DNA of 64,000 nt from Boudabousia marimammalium (GTDB taxonomy: Bacteria; Actinomycetota; Actinomycetes; Actinomycetales; Actinomycetaceae): positions 1-64,000 of the forward strand of contig NZ_MPDM01000006.1 in NCBI RefSeq assembly GCF_001936115.1. Direction: 5' to 3'. The translations under genes were made by a program, and so were the position numbers. The notes under the pieces were generated by a model that was given only the letters and a program-made list of their open reading frames with translations, did no database searches and had not been told where the DNA came from. Positions 20,095-29,607 of this stretch are shown here, piece after piece. Numbering within the stretch: position 1 is the first letter of the stretch; the number at the start of each line of letters is the position of its first letter.

Positions 20095-20688
20095 TTAGCT
20101 GCCTGGAAAAGGCAGTCTACTAGATTGAGATCTGAAATCGCAGTGAAGTAGGTGATCGTTCACTAAACCACCAGCTTGCATGAAGGCATAGCTGATGGTG
20201 GGGCCCACAAACTTAAACCCTCTCTTTTTGAGGTCTTTGCTAAGATTTTGGGAGATTTCGGTCTGCGTGGGAACCTGTTGACTGGATTGCCATGCGTTAA
20301 TGATTGGTGCGCCATCAACGAAATTCCACACGTAGGCGGCAAATGTCCCGTACTGTTCGCGGACCTCTAGGAATGCTCTGGCGTTTAACGATAGGGCACG
20401 AATTTTGAGACGATTTCGGATGATGCCGCTATTTTGCATGAGTTCATGCTCTTTGGCTTCATCGTAGAAGGAAATTATTTCCGGATTGAAGCCATCAAAA
20501 GCTGAACTGAACGCTTCCCGTTTCTGCAAGACTGTCAGCCAGGATAGTCCTGCCTGCATTCCTTCCAAGATGAGTAGCTGAAAGAGTTCTTGGTCGTCAA
20601 AGACCGGCACACCCCATTGACTGTCATGGTAGTCTTGTTCGATTTGACTGTGGGTAGCCCAATCGCATCTTCTTAATTCGTCGCGCAT
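20095..20688 (-). CDS. tag: DNA-3-methyladenine glycosylase I
   Basis: Removes 3-methyladenine from alkylated DNA. The 197-residue protein has the HhH-fold and zinc ligands of the Tag family, Cys8 (RRCDWA), His21 (YHDSQWGVP), His179 and Cys183 (HLLHC), and the catalytic Glu42 in LILEGMQAGLSW. Start ATG follows GGAGGAG at good spacing. Confidence 0.95.
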   Translation of the reverse strand: MRDELRRCDWATHSQIEQDYHDSQWGVPVFDDQELFQLLILEGMQAGLSWLTVLQKREAFSSAFDGFNPEIISFYDEAKEHELMQNSGIIRNRLKIRALSLNARAFLEVREQYGTFAAYVWNFVDGAPIINAWQSSQQVPTQTEISQNLSKDLKKRGFKFVGPTISYAFMQAGGLVNDHLLHCDFRSQSSRLPFPGS

Positions 20689-20809
20689 TCTGTCACTCCT
20701 CCGATTAGTCTTATGAGACTCCTCGGCGCTACTACATATCCAGTGATGCTACACGTTTGGCAAGGCGCTCACTATCCAGTTAGGGTGCAAAGCAGGTAAT
20801 CGACACCAC

Positions 20810-21010
20810 TAGAATCCCGCAAGTGCAATCTCGTATCCATACTCCTCTTGTTCATATTGCTGAGGCAACTGCTGACGCACTGAAGGAGAAAAAACCTTTC
20901 CAGAGTTGGCCTGTTAGGTAACAAGTACACCATGCCGCAGGAGTTTCATACGAACAAGCTGATTTAAGTAGGTATTGATGTTGTGATTCCGGAAGGCGAT
21001 GACAGAAAAC
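20810..21010 (+). pseudogene. Fragment of an aspartate/glutamate racemase gene
   Basis: Forward translation gives TPLVHIAEATADALKEK, then after a one-base frameshift LSRVGLLGNKYTMPQEFHTN, then an in-frame TAA, then VGIDVVIPEGDDR. These are the middle blocks of the aspartate/glutamate racemase family (HIADATA, VGLLGTKxTM, GIEVIVP). Both catalytic-cysteine blocks and both ends are missing, so it is a dead remnant. It lies in the 378-bp gap between tag and the Gfo/Idh/MocA gene; the rest of that gap (20689-20809, 21011-21066) holds nothing I recognise. Confidence 0.75.
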
Positions 21011-21066
21011 ACGGCTTCTATATCATTCCAGCATGCTACTGGTTAGAAACCAGATAAGATAACAAA

Positions 21067-22182
21067 ATGACAGAAATTCGCACAGTGTTGATTGGTTACG
21101 GAGGTATGGGCAGGCAGGATGCCGCCCTGCTTTACAGTGGAGCTGTAAACGGTATGCGTCTGACCGGGATATGCTGCCGCAATAGGGAAGGACAGAAGGA
21201 TATCACTATCCGATACCCTGATGTGAAAATCTATGAAAATGCAGACGCCATGTTCGCAGATGCCGATAGTTTTGACTCTCTGGTCATTGTCACTCCCCAC
21301 AAGACGCACGCAGACCTTGCTTCCAGAGCCATACAATTAGGGAAGCACGTTCTAGTGGATAAGCCCCTTGGCATTTCCACTGGAGAAGTCAGAAAGGTTT
21401 TAGCCCTTGCCGAAGAAAGACAAGTCGCCTGCGGCACGATTTTCAATATGCGGGGCTATCCCGTTTATCAGAAAGCGAAAGAACTTATAGAGAACGGAAA
21501 GCTTGGCAAACTCCATCGGGCGGTCTGGGTCGCAAACAGCTGGTACCGTTCTCCCACTTATCATAGTTCTTCCGCATGGAGAAGTACCTGGAACGGGGAA
21601 TACGGCGGTCTGTTAATCAATCAGTGCCAGCATTCTCTTGATATCTGGCAGTGGCTTCTGGGTCTGCCCGACCGTGTCTATGCCTCCATTGACTACGGTA
21701 AATACAATGATTTCCGGGTAGATGATGCAGTGGATATGCAAATGGAATATACAAGCGGCCTCCATGGCACTTTTATCGCTTCCAGTGGTGAAGCGCCGGG
21801 TGTGAACCGGCTGGAAATCTGGGGCAGTAAGGGCAGACTTTGCATTGAGGACAATCTACGACTGACCTTTCATGAAAACGAAAAAGATTTAGAAACCTTT
21901 GCCGCCGAAAATAAGGAAATTTACGCATCCCTTCCCTACACCAGTAAACAAATTCCGGTAAGAGAAGATTATTCGGACAGCTATCAGATTCTCTTTCAGA
22001 AGTTTTCTGATCATATCCGGCATGGGACCGCCCTGCTGGCCTCTGGAGAGGACGGCCTGAAGGCATTACTTTTATCCGGAGCCGCCTATCTCTCCTCTTG
22101 GCATCATCAGAGCATTCACCTCCCCTTTGAAGATTCTGCCTACGATGCTTTTCTTGCCCATATGCTGGAATCTGAACGATAA
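21067..22182 (+). CDS. Gfo/Idh/MocA family oxidoreductase
   Basis: 371-residue NAD(P)-dependent dehydrogenase. N-terminal Rossmann fold with IGYGGMG (residues 8-14), the VDKPLG motif at about 95-100 (Lys is catalytic in the family), and a C-terminal alpha/beta domain with CQHSLDIWQWLLG. Substrate is probably a sugar or inositol derivative, not determinable. Base composition is lower in GC than its neighbours and codon choice (many AAA, GAA, ATA) differs, and a dead racemase fragment sits just upstream, so acquisition from a Firmicute-like donor is likely. Confidence 0.85.
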   Translation: MTEIRTVLIGYGGMGRQDAALLYSGAVNGMRLTGICCRNREGQKDITIRYPDVKIYENADAMFADADSFDSLVIVTPHKTHADLASRAIQLGKHVLVDKPLGISTGEVRKVLALAEERQVACGTIFNMRGYPVYQKAKELIENGKLGKLHRAVWVANSWYRSPTYHSSSAWRSTWNGEYGGLLINQCQHSLDIWQWLLGLPDRVYASIDYGKYNDFRVDDAVDMQMEYTSGLHGTFIASSGEAPGVNRLEIWGSKGRLCIEDNLRLTFHENEKDLETFAAENKEIYASLPYTSKQIPVREDYSDSYQILFQKFSDHIRHGTALLASGEDGLKALLLSGAAYLSSWHHQSIHLPFEDSAYDAFLAHMLESER

Positions 22183-22352
22183 GCTCACACGGTTAGAAGT
22201 AGGTTGATTACCAGTCAACCTCCACCGTTTCTACGGCGTGTTACTGCGTAGCGAAAGATGTTATGGATATCTTCCGATTTATCTAACACTCCATAGAGCA
22301 GAGCCGCTAAAACATCGTAGGTGAACGCAAGATAGCCCAAACTTCTGATTTG

Positions 22353-22541
22353 TCACCCGTTTAGGTGTTCTCCCACAAGGCTCTCTTTCGCCATGACTAC
22401 GGTACCTGCCACCAGTACAGCAAGGGCAAAAAAGAGCTTTAGGTTTGGGTTTCCCCCAAGGAACAGAAAAGTAAAAGCCACCCCGAGTAAGGGCGCCACC
22501 GACAGCAAAGCAAGTACCGCGGTGGTTGGTTTCTGCTTCAC
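22353..22541 (-). CDS. Small two-helix membrane protein
   Basis: 62-residue protein with two hydrophobic segments (AVLALLSVAPLLGVAFTFLFL and LFFALAVLVAGTVVMA), function unknown. The GTG start at 22541 overlaps the rlmC stop in the form GTGA, a usual coupling arrangement; an earlier in-frame GTG at 22565 is less likely. After the TGA stop the same frame stays open another 45 codons (to 22215) with protein-like content. Confidence 0.55.
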   Translation of the reverse strand: MKQKPTTAVLALLSVAPLLGVAFTFLFLGGNPNLKLFFALAVLVAGTVVMAKESLVGEHLNG

Positions 22542-23680
22542 TCGGTGTCCGCTCTGGTCAGCCACGCCAGCACCTCTACATGCGAGGTGTGGGGGAACAT
22601 GTCAAAAATCCGGATCTGTTTCACCCTGTAGTTGGGTAGCATTTCTAGGTCCTTCGCCAAAGACTTCGGGTTGCAAGAAGAATAGATCACGGTGCCGGGT
22701 TGTTTGGCTTCCAGCCAGGCGCAGCCTTCCGCGGTGATGCCCCGCCGAGGGGGATTCACCACCACTAGGTCCGGCACTCCGCCTAAAGCAGCCGCACCCT
22801 CATCAGCTAGGGAGGGCGCATCACCAGCCGCGAAAGTCACCTCACCGTCTTCTGGCAGTACCGCCAGCTTAGCCGCCGCGATTGCCTCCTCGGAGATGTC
22901 GATTCCGTGTACTCTGCGGCCCGGCTTCGCTAGGAATAATCCGAAGCCGCCGACCCCGCAAAACAAGTCCAGTACCGTAGCCGGAGCCACTTCCTCGGCC
23001 CAAGCCTGCGCCTGCCGGTACAACTCGGTCGCAACCATAGTATTCGTTTGGAAGAAGCCACCCGGACGCGCATACAGCACCCGCTCCCCCATCGGCATCG
23101 GCAAGACATCATCAGCGGTCAAAATGATTTCAGTGTCCCCCTCAGTCAAAGCCACCGGCTGCGGCAAAAGATTCACCGACACCACCCGCAAAGACGGAAG
23201 CAAAGCCTGCAAGGCCGGCAAAGATGAACGGATCGCCGCCACGAAACGCCGAGAGCGCAACACGAAACGCAACATGTGCTGCCCGCGGGCATTCTCCGTC
23301 ACGTGAATGAACTTGATCTCCCCGTTGCGGCTCTCCACCTCATAGGGCGGAATCTTCAAGGTCGCCAAAAAGTTAGCAATCACCGGGAACAGGGCACGCA
23401 ACGAATCCGAATACAGCGGGCAAGCGGACAAATCCACGCCCTGCCAGTTCTCATCCAAAATCCCTAAAGTCGGGGCAGTCGCAGAACCCGAAACCACCAT
23501 TTTCGCTTTATTCCGAAAACCCTGCTCCGGGCCAGTCATGGTGGACAGCCAAGCAGACGCGGGAATCTGCGGCAGTAAAGCGTGGCACTCCTGTTCCAGC
23601 CGGGCGACCTGCTGCGGGTAGGGTTGATCCAGCCACTGGCAGCTACGGCACTCGCCGGCATCAAAATAGGAGCATTCCAT
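22538..23680 (-). CDS. rlmC: 23S rRNA (uracil-C5)-methyltransferase, RlmC/RumA family
   Basis: SAM-dependent 5-methyluridine formation in 23S rRNA. The 380-residue protein begins with the Fe-S cysteines of the family (Cys3, Cys11, Cys14, and Cys in DLSACPLYS), lacks the N-terminal TRAM domain as RlmC does, and has the SAM motif VLDLFCGVGGFGL, VNPPRRG and the catalytic YSSCNPKSLAKDL. Which uridine is modified (U747 in E. coli RlmC) is inferred from length and absence of TRAM. Confidence 0.85.
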   Translation of the reverse strand: MECSYFDAGECRSCQWLDQPYPQQVARLEQECHALLPQIPASAWLSTMTGPEQGFRNKAKMVVSGSATAPTLGILDENWQGVDLSACPLYSDSLRALFPVIANFLATLKIPPYEVESRNGEIKFIHVTENARGQHMLRFVLRSRRFVAAIRSSLPALQALLPSLRVVSVNLLPQPVALTEGDTEIILTADDVLPMPMGERVLYARPGGFFQTNTMVATELYRQAQAWAEEVAPATVLDLFCGVGGFGLFLAKPGRRVHGIDISEEAIAAAKLAVLPEDGEVTFAAGDAPSLADEGAAALGGVPDLVVVNPPRRGITAEGCAWLEAKQPGTVIYSSCNPKSLAKDLEMLPNYRVKQIRIFDMFPHTSHVEVLAWLTRADTE

Positions 23681-23767
23681 GCGCCCATATTATCGGGTTT
23701 GTCCAGTTCACAGCTCACTCAAAGCCGTAACTGGCTACAATGGGTGCAAAACCTTTAAGGAGAACAC

Positions 23768-24397
23768 ATGACAGGCGAAGTGTTAGTGATTGGTGTGGCA
23801 GGTGGAACCGGCTCCGGGAAAACCACACTGACGAAGGCTCTGGCTTCACGTTTTGATGGGGACGTGACCGTCGTAGAGCATGACGCCTACTACAAGTCTC
23901 ACGCCGATCTGCCTTTCGAGGAGCGCGTCAAACTGAACTTTGATGCCCCCGAGGCCTTCGACACGGACCTGATGGTGGAGCAGATTAATGCGCTAGTTGC
24001 CGGTCGGGGCGTCGAATGCCCCACCTACGATTACGCCCGCCACACGCGGGCGAAAGAAACCGTCTATTTGCCGCCGAATAAGATCATCATTGTGGAAGGC
24101 ATCCTGATTTTCGCGGAGAAATCCATCTGCGACCTGTGCGATATTAAACTGTTCGTGGACACGGATGCGGACGTGCGGATTTTGCGCCGTCTCAAGCGTG
24201 ACCTGGTGGATCGGGGGCGCTCCCTCGAATCCGTGGAGGCGCAGTATCTGGCGACGGTGAAGCCCATGCATGAGCTTTACGTGGAACCGTCCAAGCGCCA
24301 GGCCGACATTATTATCCCCGAAGGCGGCACCAACCTGGTGGCTTTAGATATGCTGTTCCACCGGATTGAACGCCATTTCGCTCAGCTCCAAGACTAG
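23768..24397 (+). CDS. udk: Uridine kinase
   Basis: Phosphorylates uridine and cytidine in pyrimidine salvage. 209 residues with Walker A GVAGGTGSGKTT (9-20), HDAYYKSHADLPFEER, the uridine-binding NFDAPEAFD, and the KIIIVEGILIF strand with the lid R-R-L-K-R-D. AAGGAG lies six bases before ATG. Divergent from rlmC; hrpB follows closely on the same strand. Confidence 0.95.
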   Translation: MTGEVLVIGVAGGTGSGKTTLTKALASRFDGDVTVVEHDAYYKSHADLPFEERVKLNFDAPEAFDTDLMVEQINALVAGRGVECPTYDYARHTRAKETVYLPPNKIIIVEGILIFAEKSICDLCDIKLFVDTDADVRILRRLKRDLVDRGRSLESVEAQYLATVKPMHELYVEPSKRQADIIIPEGGTNLVALDMLFHRIERHFAQLQD

Positions 24398-24406
24398 GCG
24401 TCTCCT

Positions 24407-27010
24407 TTGCCTGATTTCTCTGCTCCCAGCGGCGCAGTTTCCGCTTCCCTGCTGGCCCTGCATGACCTGTTAGCGTCACCACCGGACCTACCGGTGGTCG
24501 CCGGATTAAGCGAAGTCCGCGGCGCCCTCGACACCCACCACACCCTGGTGGTTTCCGCTCCCCCGGGCACGGGTAAAACCACTTTGCTTCCCCCGCTGCT
24601 AGCTGATTTGCTGGCGGGGACGAGGGTGATTGTGACGCAACCCAGGCGGATTGCGGCCCGCACGGCGGCCACTCGACTGTCTGCTTTGCTGGGGCAGCCG
24701 GTGGGAAAAACTATAGGTTACAGTGTGCGCGGTGACACCAAAAACTCTGCCGCCACGCTAATTGAGTTCGTCACCCCGGGCGTGCTGCTGCGGCGCTTAC
24801 AAAACGATCCGGAGCTTAACGGGGTGGGCGCAGTCATCATTGATGAAGTCCATGAACGCAACCTGGACTCTGATTTAGCGGTAGCTTTCCTCAACGATGT
24901 CCGCCAGCTCCGTGAGGACCTGTATCTGGTGGCCATGTCCGCGACTGTCGCCGCGCAAACTGTCGCCCCGATCCTCGGAGATGGCACACCGATCGTGGAG
25001 ATTCCTGGCCTGATTCACCCGGTCACGGTAGTGGAGGCCCCGCCGGGGCGCGGCCAGCAGGCTCTGGGCACGGTGTCGCGCTGGGGACAGATTGGGGTGC
25101 GCCCCGAATTCTTACAGCACGTCACGGACACAACGCTGCGGGCGTTAGCGGAAACCAGCGGCGACATTCTGGTGTTCCTGCCCGGCGTCAAAGAGCTAGA
25201 GAGCGTGGCCGCAAATCTCCGCACCACCCAGGCCGGCTGTGAAGTACTGCCGCTGCACGGCGGGCTTTCCGCCGCCCAGCAAGACCACATCTATCAGCCG
25301 CATACAGTGCGGCGCGTGATTGTTTCCACCGCGGTCGCGGAATCTTCCATCACTGTGCCGGGTGTGCGAGTGGTCGTTGACGCCTGTCTTTCCCGTGAGC
25401 CACGCATCGACTTAGCCCGCGGTTTAAGCTCCCTAGTGACGGTCGGTGCTTCCCGGGCGGCCTGCACGCAAAGAGCAGGGCGGGCAGGCCGTGAAGCTGC
25501 CGGCACAGTTTACCGTTGCGTGGATGCCGCCACCTGGGCGGGGATGCGCGAACACACTGAACCGGAGATTACACACAGTGACCTGACCGGGCTGGCGCTG
25601 CACTGCGCTGCATGGGGTGCGCCCGGCGGGCAGGGCCTCAACTGGCTGACGGATCCGCCGGCCCCCGCCTTGCAGGCAGCCGAACGCACCCTCGACTCCC
25701 TCGGAGCCACCAATGCGGGGCAAATTACCGCCCTGGGGCGGGCCCTAGCTACGCTCCCGCTTTCTCCCCGCTGGGGCCGGGCCCTGATAGAAGCCAGCCC
25801 ATGGATTGGGGCGCGGCTGGCAGCGCAAGCGATTGCGACCGCGGACGCCACCGTGCGGGCCGAGGGCGCCGACGGCGTGGCCCTATGGAAAAGTCTGGCG
25901 CGCGGCGGCGGGAATCCGGCGGCCGCCAGCCAGTGGAAGCAGCAGTGGCAGCGCCTCGAAAAACAGGCGCAGCAATGGTCCGGGGAAATAGTGCCAAGCC
26001 CAACCACCCAGCAGACTGCTAGGCAGGGTGAAACTACCCGCGATGAGGCTTTAGCGACCGTGATTGCGCTGGCCTACCCGGACCGGCTGGCCCGGCAGCG
26101 GGCGAAAGACTCCCCCAACTATCTGCTGGCCGGCGGTGTGGGCGGGCAACTGCCAGAGCACTCACCGCTACGCGGGCAAGAGTGGCTGGCGGTGGCGGAT
26201 TTGCTGCATTTGCAGGGCCGCAGCGACGCGCTGATTAGTTTGGCCGCGCCCATTCCAGCTGATTTAGCGTTAGAGTTGGGGGCTTCCCTGCGGCAAGATA
26301 TTCCTCAGGTTGAGGTCACCGAACGGGGTAAGGTTCGGGTGCTGTTGAACCGTCAGCTGGGGCAGATTACCCTGCAGCAGGTGGTGGAAAAGCAGCCGCA
26401 GCGGGACTTGGTGGAGCAGGCGATTCGCCGCTACCTGACTGAGCATGGCTGGGGCGCTTTGGAGCAGAGCCCGGCGGCTAAGCAGCTGCTGAGTCGGCTT
26501 AGTTTCCTGCACGCGCAGTTGAGGGCGCCGTGGCCGGATGTTTCCGAAACTGCTCTCCTAGCGCGCCTAGATGAATGGCTGGGTCCTGAGCTGGCCCAGG
26601 CCGTGAAGGCAGGCAAGCTACCGAAAGTGACGGCCGCCGCCGTGCAGGCCCTGTTGCCGTGGCCGGAGGCAAGCCGCCTAGATGAGCTGGCTCCAGAGCA
26701 GATTCAGGTTCCCACCGGCCGGCAGATTCCAGTGGATTACAGTGATGGGCAGCCGCGCATTCGCGTCCAGTTGCAGCAGTGTTTCGGCTGGACTGATTCA
26801 CCGACTCTAGCTGACGGGAGGGTTCCCCTGACGATTGAGCTGCTCTCCCCGGCGCAGCGTCCCCTTGCGATCACCGCCGACCTGCACAGTTTCTGGACCG
26901 GCCCCTACGCGGGGGTTCGCGCCGAAATGCGGGGCCGTTACCCGAAGCACCCGTGGCCGGAGGACCCCTTGACGGCTACCGCCACCACGCACGCTAAACG
27001 TCGACGCTGA
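24407..27010 (+). CDS. hrpB: ATP-dependent helicase HrpB
   Basis: DEAH-box SF2 helicase of 867 residues: Walker A SAPPGTGKTT (50-59), DEVH in IIDEVHERN (about 146), SAT in AMSATVA, helicase C motif with QRAGRAGREAAG, then HA2 and the HrpB C-terminal domain (LEQSPAAKQLLSRLSFL, PVDYSDGQPRIRVQLQQCFGW). RNA or DNA substrate is not established for the family. The ORF opens with TTG at 24407 without a ribosome site; the true start could be slightly later. A conspicuous GC-rich, Ala/Gly-rich stretch contrasts with udk. Confidence 0.9.
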   Translation: MPDFSAPSGAVSASLLALHDLLASPPDLPVVAGLSEVRGALDTHHTLVVSAPPGTGKTTLLPPLLADLLAGTRVIVTQPRRIAARTAATRLSALLGQPVGKTIGYSVRGDTKNSAATLIEFVTPGVLLRRLQNDPELNGVGAVIIDEVHERNLDSDLAVAFLNDVRQLREDLYLVAMSATVAAQTVAPILGDGTPIVEIPGLIHPVTVVEAPPGRGQQALGTVSRWGQIGVRPEFLQHVTDTTLRALAETSGDILVFLPGVKELESVAANLRTTQAGCEVLPLHGGLSAAQQDHIYQPHTVRRVIVSTAVAESSITVPGVRVVVDACLSREPRIDLARGLSSLVTVGASRAACTQRAGRAGREAAGTVYRCVDAATWAGMREHTEPEITHSDLTGLALHCAAWGAPGGQGLNWLTDPPAPALQAAERTLDSLGATNAGQITALGRALATLPLSPRWGRALIEASPWIGARLAAQAIATADATVRAEGADGVALWKSLARGGGNPAAASQWKQQWQRLEKQAQQWSGEIVPSPTTQQTARQGETTRDEALATVIALAYPDRLARQRAKDSPNYLLAGGVGGQLPEHSPLRGQEWLAVADLLHLQGRSDALISLAAPIPADLALELGASLRQDIPQVEVTERGKVRVLLNRQLGQITLQQVVEKQPQRDLVEQAIRRYLTEHGWGALEQSPAAKQLLSRLSFLHAQLRAPWPDVSETALLARLDEWLGPELAQAVKAGKLPKVTAAAVQALLPWPEASRLDELAPEQIQVPTGRQIPVDYSDGQPRIRVQLQQCFGWTDSPTLADGRVPLTIELLSPAQRPLAITADLHSFWTGPYAGVRAEMRGRYPKHPWPEDPLTATATTHAKRRR

Positions 27011-27041
27011 CTTTAGGGGGACGAGGGCGAGCGCAGTGTCA

Positions 27042-27986
27042 TCAGTCGGCTGTTAAAAGATTCTGGAAGCGACTGTAAAAGCATTGCTTTTCTTTAGTCT
27101 GCGGGTCGATATAGCGTAAGCTTGCGGCCAACAGCTGGAGCGGCATAGTAGACGGCGCTTGCGGGTCATTGCCGTACTCTGGGGCGGCTAAGCCACCATA
27201 GAGAGGGTCCCCAACAATTGGCGCGCCCACCGAGGCGAGGTGTGCCCGTAGCTGATGCATCCGCCCGGTCAGTGGCTCCGCCTCTACTTCCATGACCGGG
27301 CCGACCACGCTTTCCCATGGGCCTTTCACTACTTTGAAACGGGTAAGCGCTGGCGATGCTGCCGGATGCTCACCGACCCTCACGAAAGGCTCCCCCGCGG
27401 TTTTGGAAAGCGGCTGATTAATCTCATGCCACTGCCCATCCGCGTACTTTGTTTGGGCACCGGTGACCATCCGGTAGGTTTTGTGTACTTCCCGCCGGTC
27501 GAACATGGTCTGGTAGAGTCCGCGCATCTGCGGGTCATTGGTCAGGAGTACCACGCCAGCGGTCATCCGATCCAGCCGGTGAGCCGCTACGATCTGGTCA
27601 TTATTCTCAACGCGACGTAGCTGCACTGTGAGGCTGCGGAACACGTACTTCCCCCTCGGCATGGTGGAGATGCCAGCGGGCTTATCCGCTACCAGCCAGC
27701 CGTTGCCGCGCCCCAAGATACGGATTGGGGGAACCGCAGCGCCCTCGTCAGCGATGGGACGGTAAAACCAGACGCCCTCGTCACGTCGGCTAACCGGGTC
27801 GGTGAAAGCGCAAACCTGACCAGCCGCGGACAGCACATCACCTGCGGCGAAGAGTTCTGTTACCGCGCGGGCAGGAAGCTGCGGGTAACGGTTCTGAAAG
27901 CACTCCCCCAGAGTCGGCGCCGCGCAGTCACATTTGAGCTGAGTGGGATGCACTCCCCCGCGGGCTGGCGGACTAAGATGGCTCAT
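27042..27986 (-). CDS. RluA-family 23S rRNA pseudouridine synthase
   Basis: 314-residue pseudouridine synthase with the catalytic HRLDRMTAG motif (Asp139), GRMHQLRAHLASVG and PIVGDPLYGG. It lacks an S4 domain in the usual form; the N terminus (residues 1-90) contains a YRPIADE block seen in the actinobacterial 'RluA-like' branch. The target position is unknown. Starts 22 bp downstream of the L,D-transpeptidase and is probably cotranscribed. Confidence 0.88.
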   Translation of the reverse strand: MSHLSPPARGGVHPTQLKCDCAAPTLGECFQNRYPQLPARAVTELFAAGDVLSAAGQVCAFTDPVSRRDEGVWFYRPIADEGAAVPPIRILGRGNGWLVADKPAGISTMPRGKYVFRSLTVQLRRVENNDQIVAAHRLDRMTAGVVLLTNDPQMRGLYQTMFDRREVHKTYRMVTGAQTKYADGQWHEINQPLSKTAGEPFVRVGEHPAASPALTRFKVVKGPWESVVGPVMEVEAEPLTGRMHQLRAHLASVGAPIVGDPLYGGLAAPEYGNDPQAPSTMPLQLLAASLRYIDPQTKEKQCFYSRFQNLLTAD

Positions 27987-28008
27987 CAGGAAAACTAGAC
28001 GCTACACT

Positions 28009-29427
28009 CTACTCGTGGGAAACCACAGTGGTGCCGATTTCAGCCCAGTCGTAGAACCATTTGGCGGTCGCTACGGGCAGGTTAATGCAGCCGTGCGAGC
28101 CGGCCTTACCGGCATAGCCGAAGGAGCTGCGCCACGGCGCACCATGCAGAGCGTAATCACCATGGAAGTAAAGAATCCAAGGCACACCAGGAGTCACGTA
28201 GTCGCGGCCACGCATGGTCTGCGAACGGACCTTCGCCCAGACCGCGAAAGTCCCCTGCACGGTCGGGTGCTTATCAGCGCCGTTGACCATGGCGACTGGG
28301 CCGCGAGCAATCTGGTCACCCACATAGGCGGTAGCAGTGTGGTTAGTGAGATTAACGTCAATCCATTTTTCATCCGGCAAAGCCGCGTATGCGAGCTTTG
28401 CCGCATTCGGGCTAACTACTTTGCTAACGTCTTGAGCTTCCAAAACCTCAGTGTCAATCTTGCCTTTGAAGCTTTGACCATCTTGATATGCGGCAATCAC
28501 AGACTTCAACAAGTCATCGCTATTAGTGACCTGACGGCCGTCTTTCGGCTTGCGCACAATCTGCGCAATCGCGCCGCTCTCATAGACCTTGCGCAGGCCA
28601 TTCTTCGGCTTCACGTTGACTTCTGAAACTACGCCGCCCACCCATTTGGCAATGGCTTCAGTATTGACTTCCAAGTCCTGTGCCCCATTGTCCGCCGTGG
28701 TAATAGAAACAAAACTGGCGGTTTCAGCGGCGGATGGCTGATAGTTCTTCCCGTCGTGGTCCAAAGCTACGTCTAGGGCGCGTTTTGCGTTGATCTTCTC
28801 AACTAGCTCTTTTGCTTTCGCGGTGTCAAACTCTGGAGGCTCAACCTTGAAGGCGACCTCCACTGTGGCTGCGGCGGGAGCCTGCGCGACAGCTTCCACA
28901 TCACTGATGAGTTTCTCCAGATCGGGGACGTTTCCATCCACCGATTCAGATACGCTAACTTCACCTGATTCTTGGTTTACGCTGACCACAGCTGGCTTAC
29001 CGTTCAACAGTTCGGGCGGCATGACGGAGTACAGGTACTCTTTAGCTTTCGCGTTGTCGAGGGAGTATTTGCTCGGAATCACACGGTCCTTGAATAGGCT
29101 ACTGTAGTAGGAGTACCACGCCGGACGGGCAATCGCCTGATCAGCCAGCTGCTGGGAATCCAGTGAGACCCCAAAATCTGCGAGAGAAACAGTTTTAGTT
29201 TCATCCTCAATCTGGAGAGAAATATTCTTAGCAGATTCCTGCTTTTCAACAGCCTCCATGATTTCATCATGAGTCATGGAGCTAACGTCCAGATTAGAGA
29301 CGTGGGTGCCCGGCAAGGCAAGACCCTGATAGCTCTTGTAGACCACCAGGTACGTTACACCCATGATTAGAATGAGTGCCCCTGCGATAGCTCCCGCGAT
29401 GATGGCTGCTAGACGTTTTTTCGTCAA
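28009..29427 (-). CDS. Membrane-anchored L,D-transpeptidase (YkuD)
   Basis: Cross-links peptidoglycan stem peptides 3-3 outside the cell. 472 residues: a short cytosolic tip, one membrane helix (about 7-30, LAAIIAGAIAGALILIMGVTYLVV), two peptidoglycan-binding type 4 repeats (Asp/Ala-rich, about 60-290) and the YkuD catalytic domain ending in HGAPW ... SHGCINLP with catalytic Cys447 and His445. Start is a TTG (first codons TTG ACG AAA) behind GAGAGA. No signal peptidase site, so it stays anchored. Confidence 0.92.
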   Translation of the reverse strand: MTKKRLAAIIAGAIAGALILIMGVTYLVVYKSYQGLALPGTHVSNLDVSSMTHDEIMEAVEKQESAKNISLQIEDETKTVSLADFGVSLDSQQLADQAIARPAWYSYYSSLFKDRVIPSKYSLDNAKAKEYLYSVMPPELLNGKPAVVSVNQESGEVSVSESVDGNVPDLEKLISDVEAVAQAPAAATVEVAFKVEPPEFDTAKAKELVEKINAKRALDVALDHDGKNYQPSAAETASFVSITTADNGAQDLEVNTEAIAKWVGGVVSEVNVKPKNGLRKVYESGAIAQIVRKPKDGRQVTNSDDLLKSVIAAYQDGQSFKGKIDTEVLEAQDVSKVVSPNAAKLAYAALPDEKWIDVNLTNHTATAYVGDQIARGPVAMVNGADKHPTVQGTFAVWAKVRSQTMRGRDYVTPGVPWILYFHGDYALHGAPWRSSFGYAGKAGSHGCINLPVATAKWFYDWAEIGTTVVSHE

Positions 29428-29607
29428 ATCTCTCTACCCACTTTGATGCTTCAATTTGCATTAATGCGTTGATTTTATGCGATTTCCCGCATATCAATCA
29501 TAACGAAAAATAGGCGCAGAGAATTGCACAGTCCCGGGAAAACTACCTAAGAGTAAGCAGGTCCACATTTTCCAGGCGAACTGGGCCATATATTTGGCGA
29601 ATTTTCG

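Noticed and set aside
20810-21010. Functional small gene between tag and the Gfo/Idh/MocA gene
   Set aside because: The coding match needs a frameshift and crosses a TAA, and both catalytic blocks are missing.
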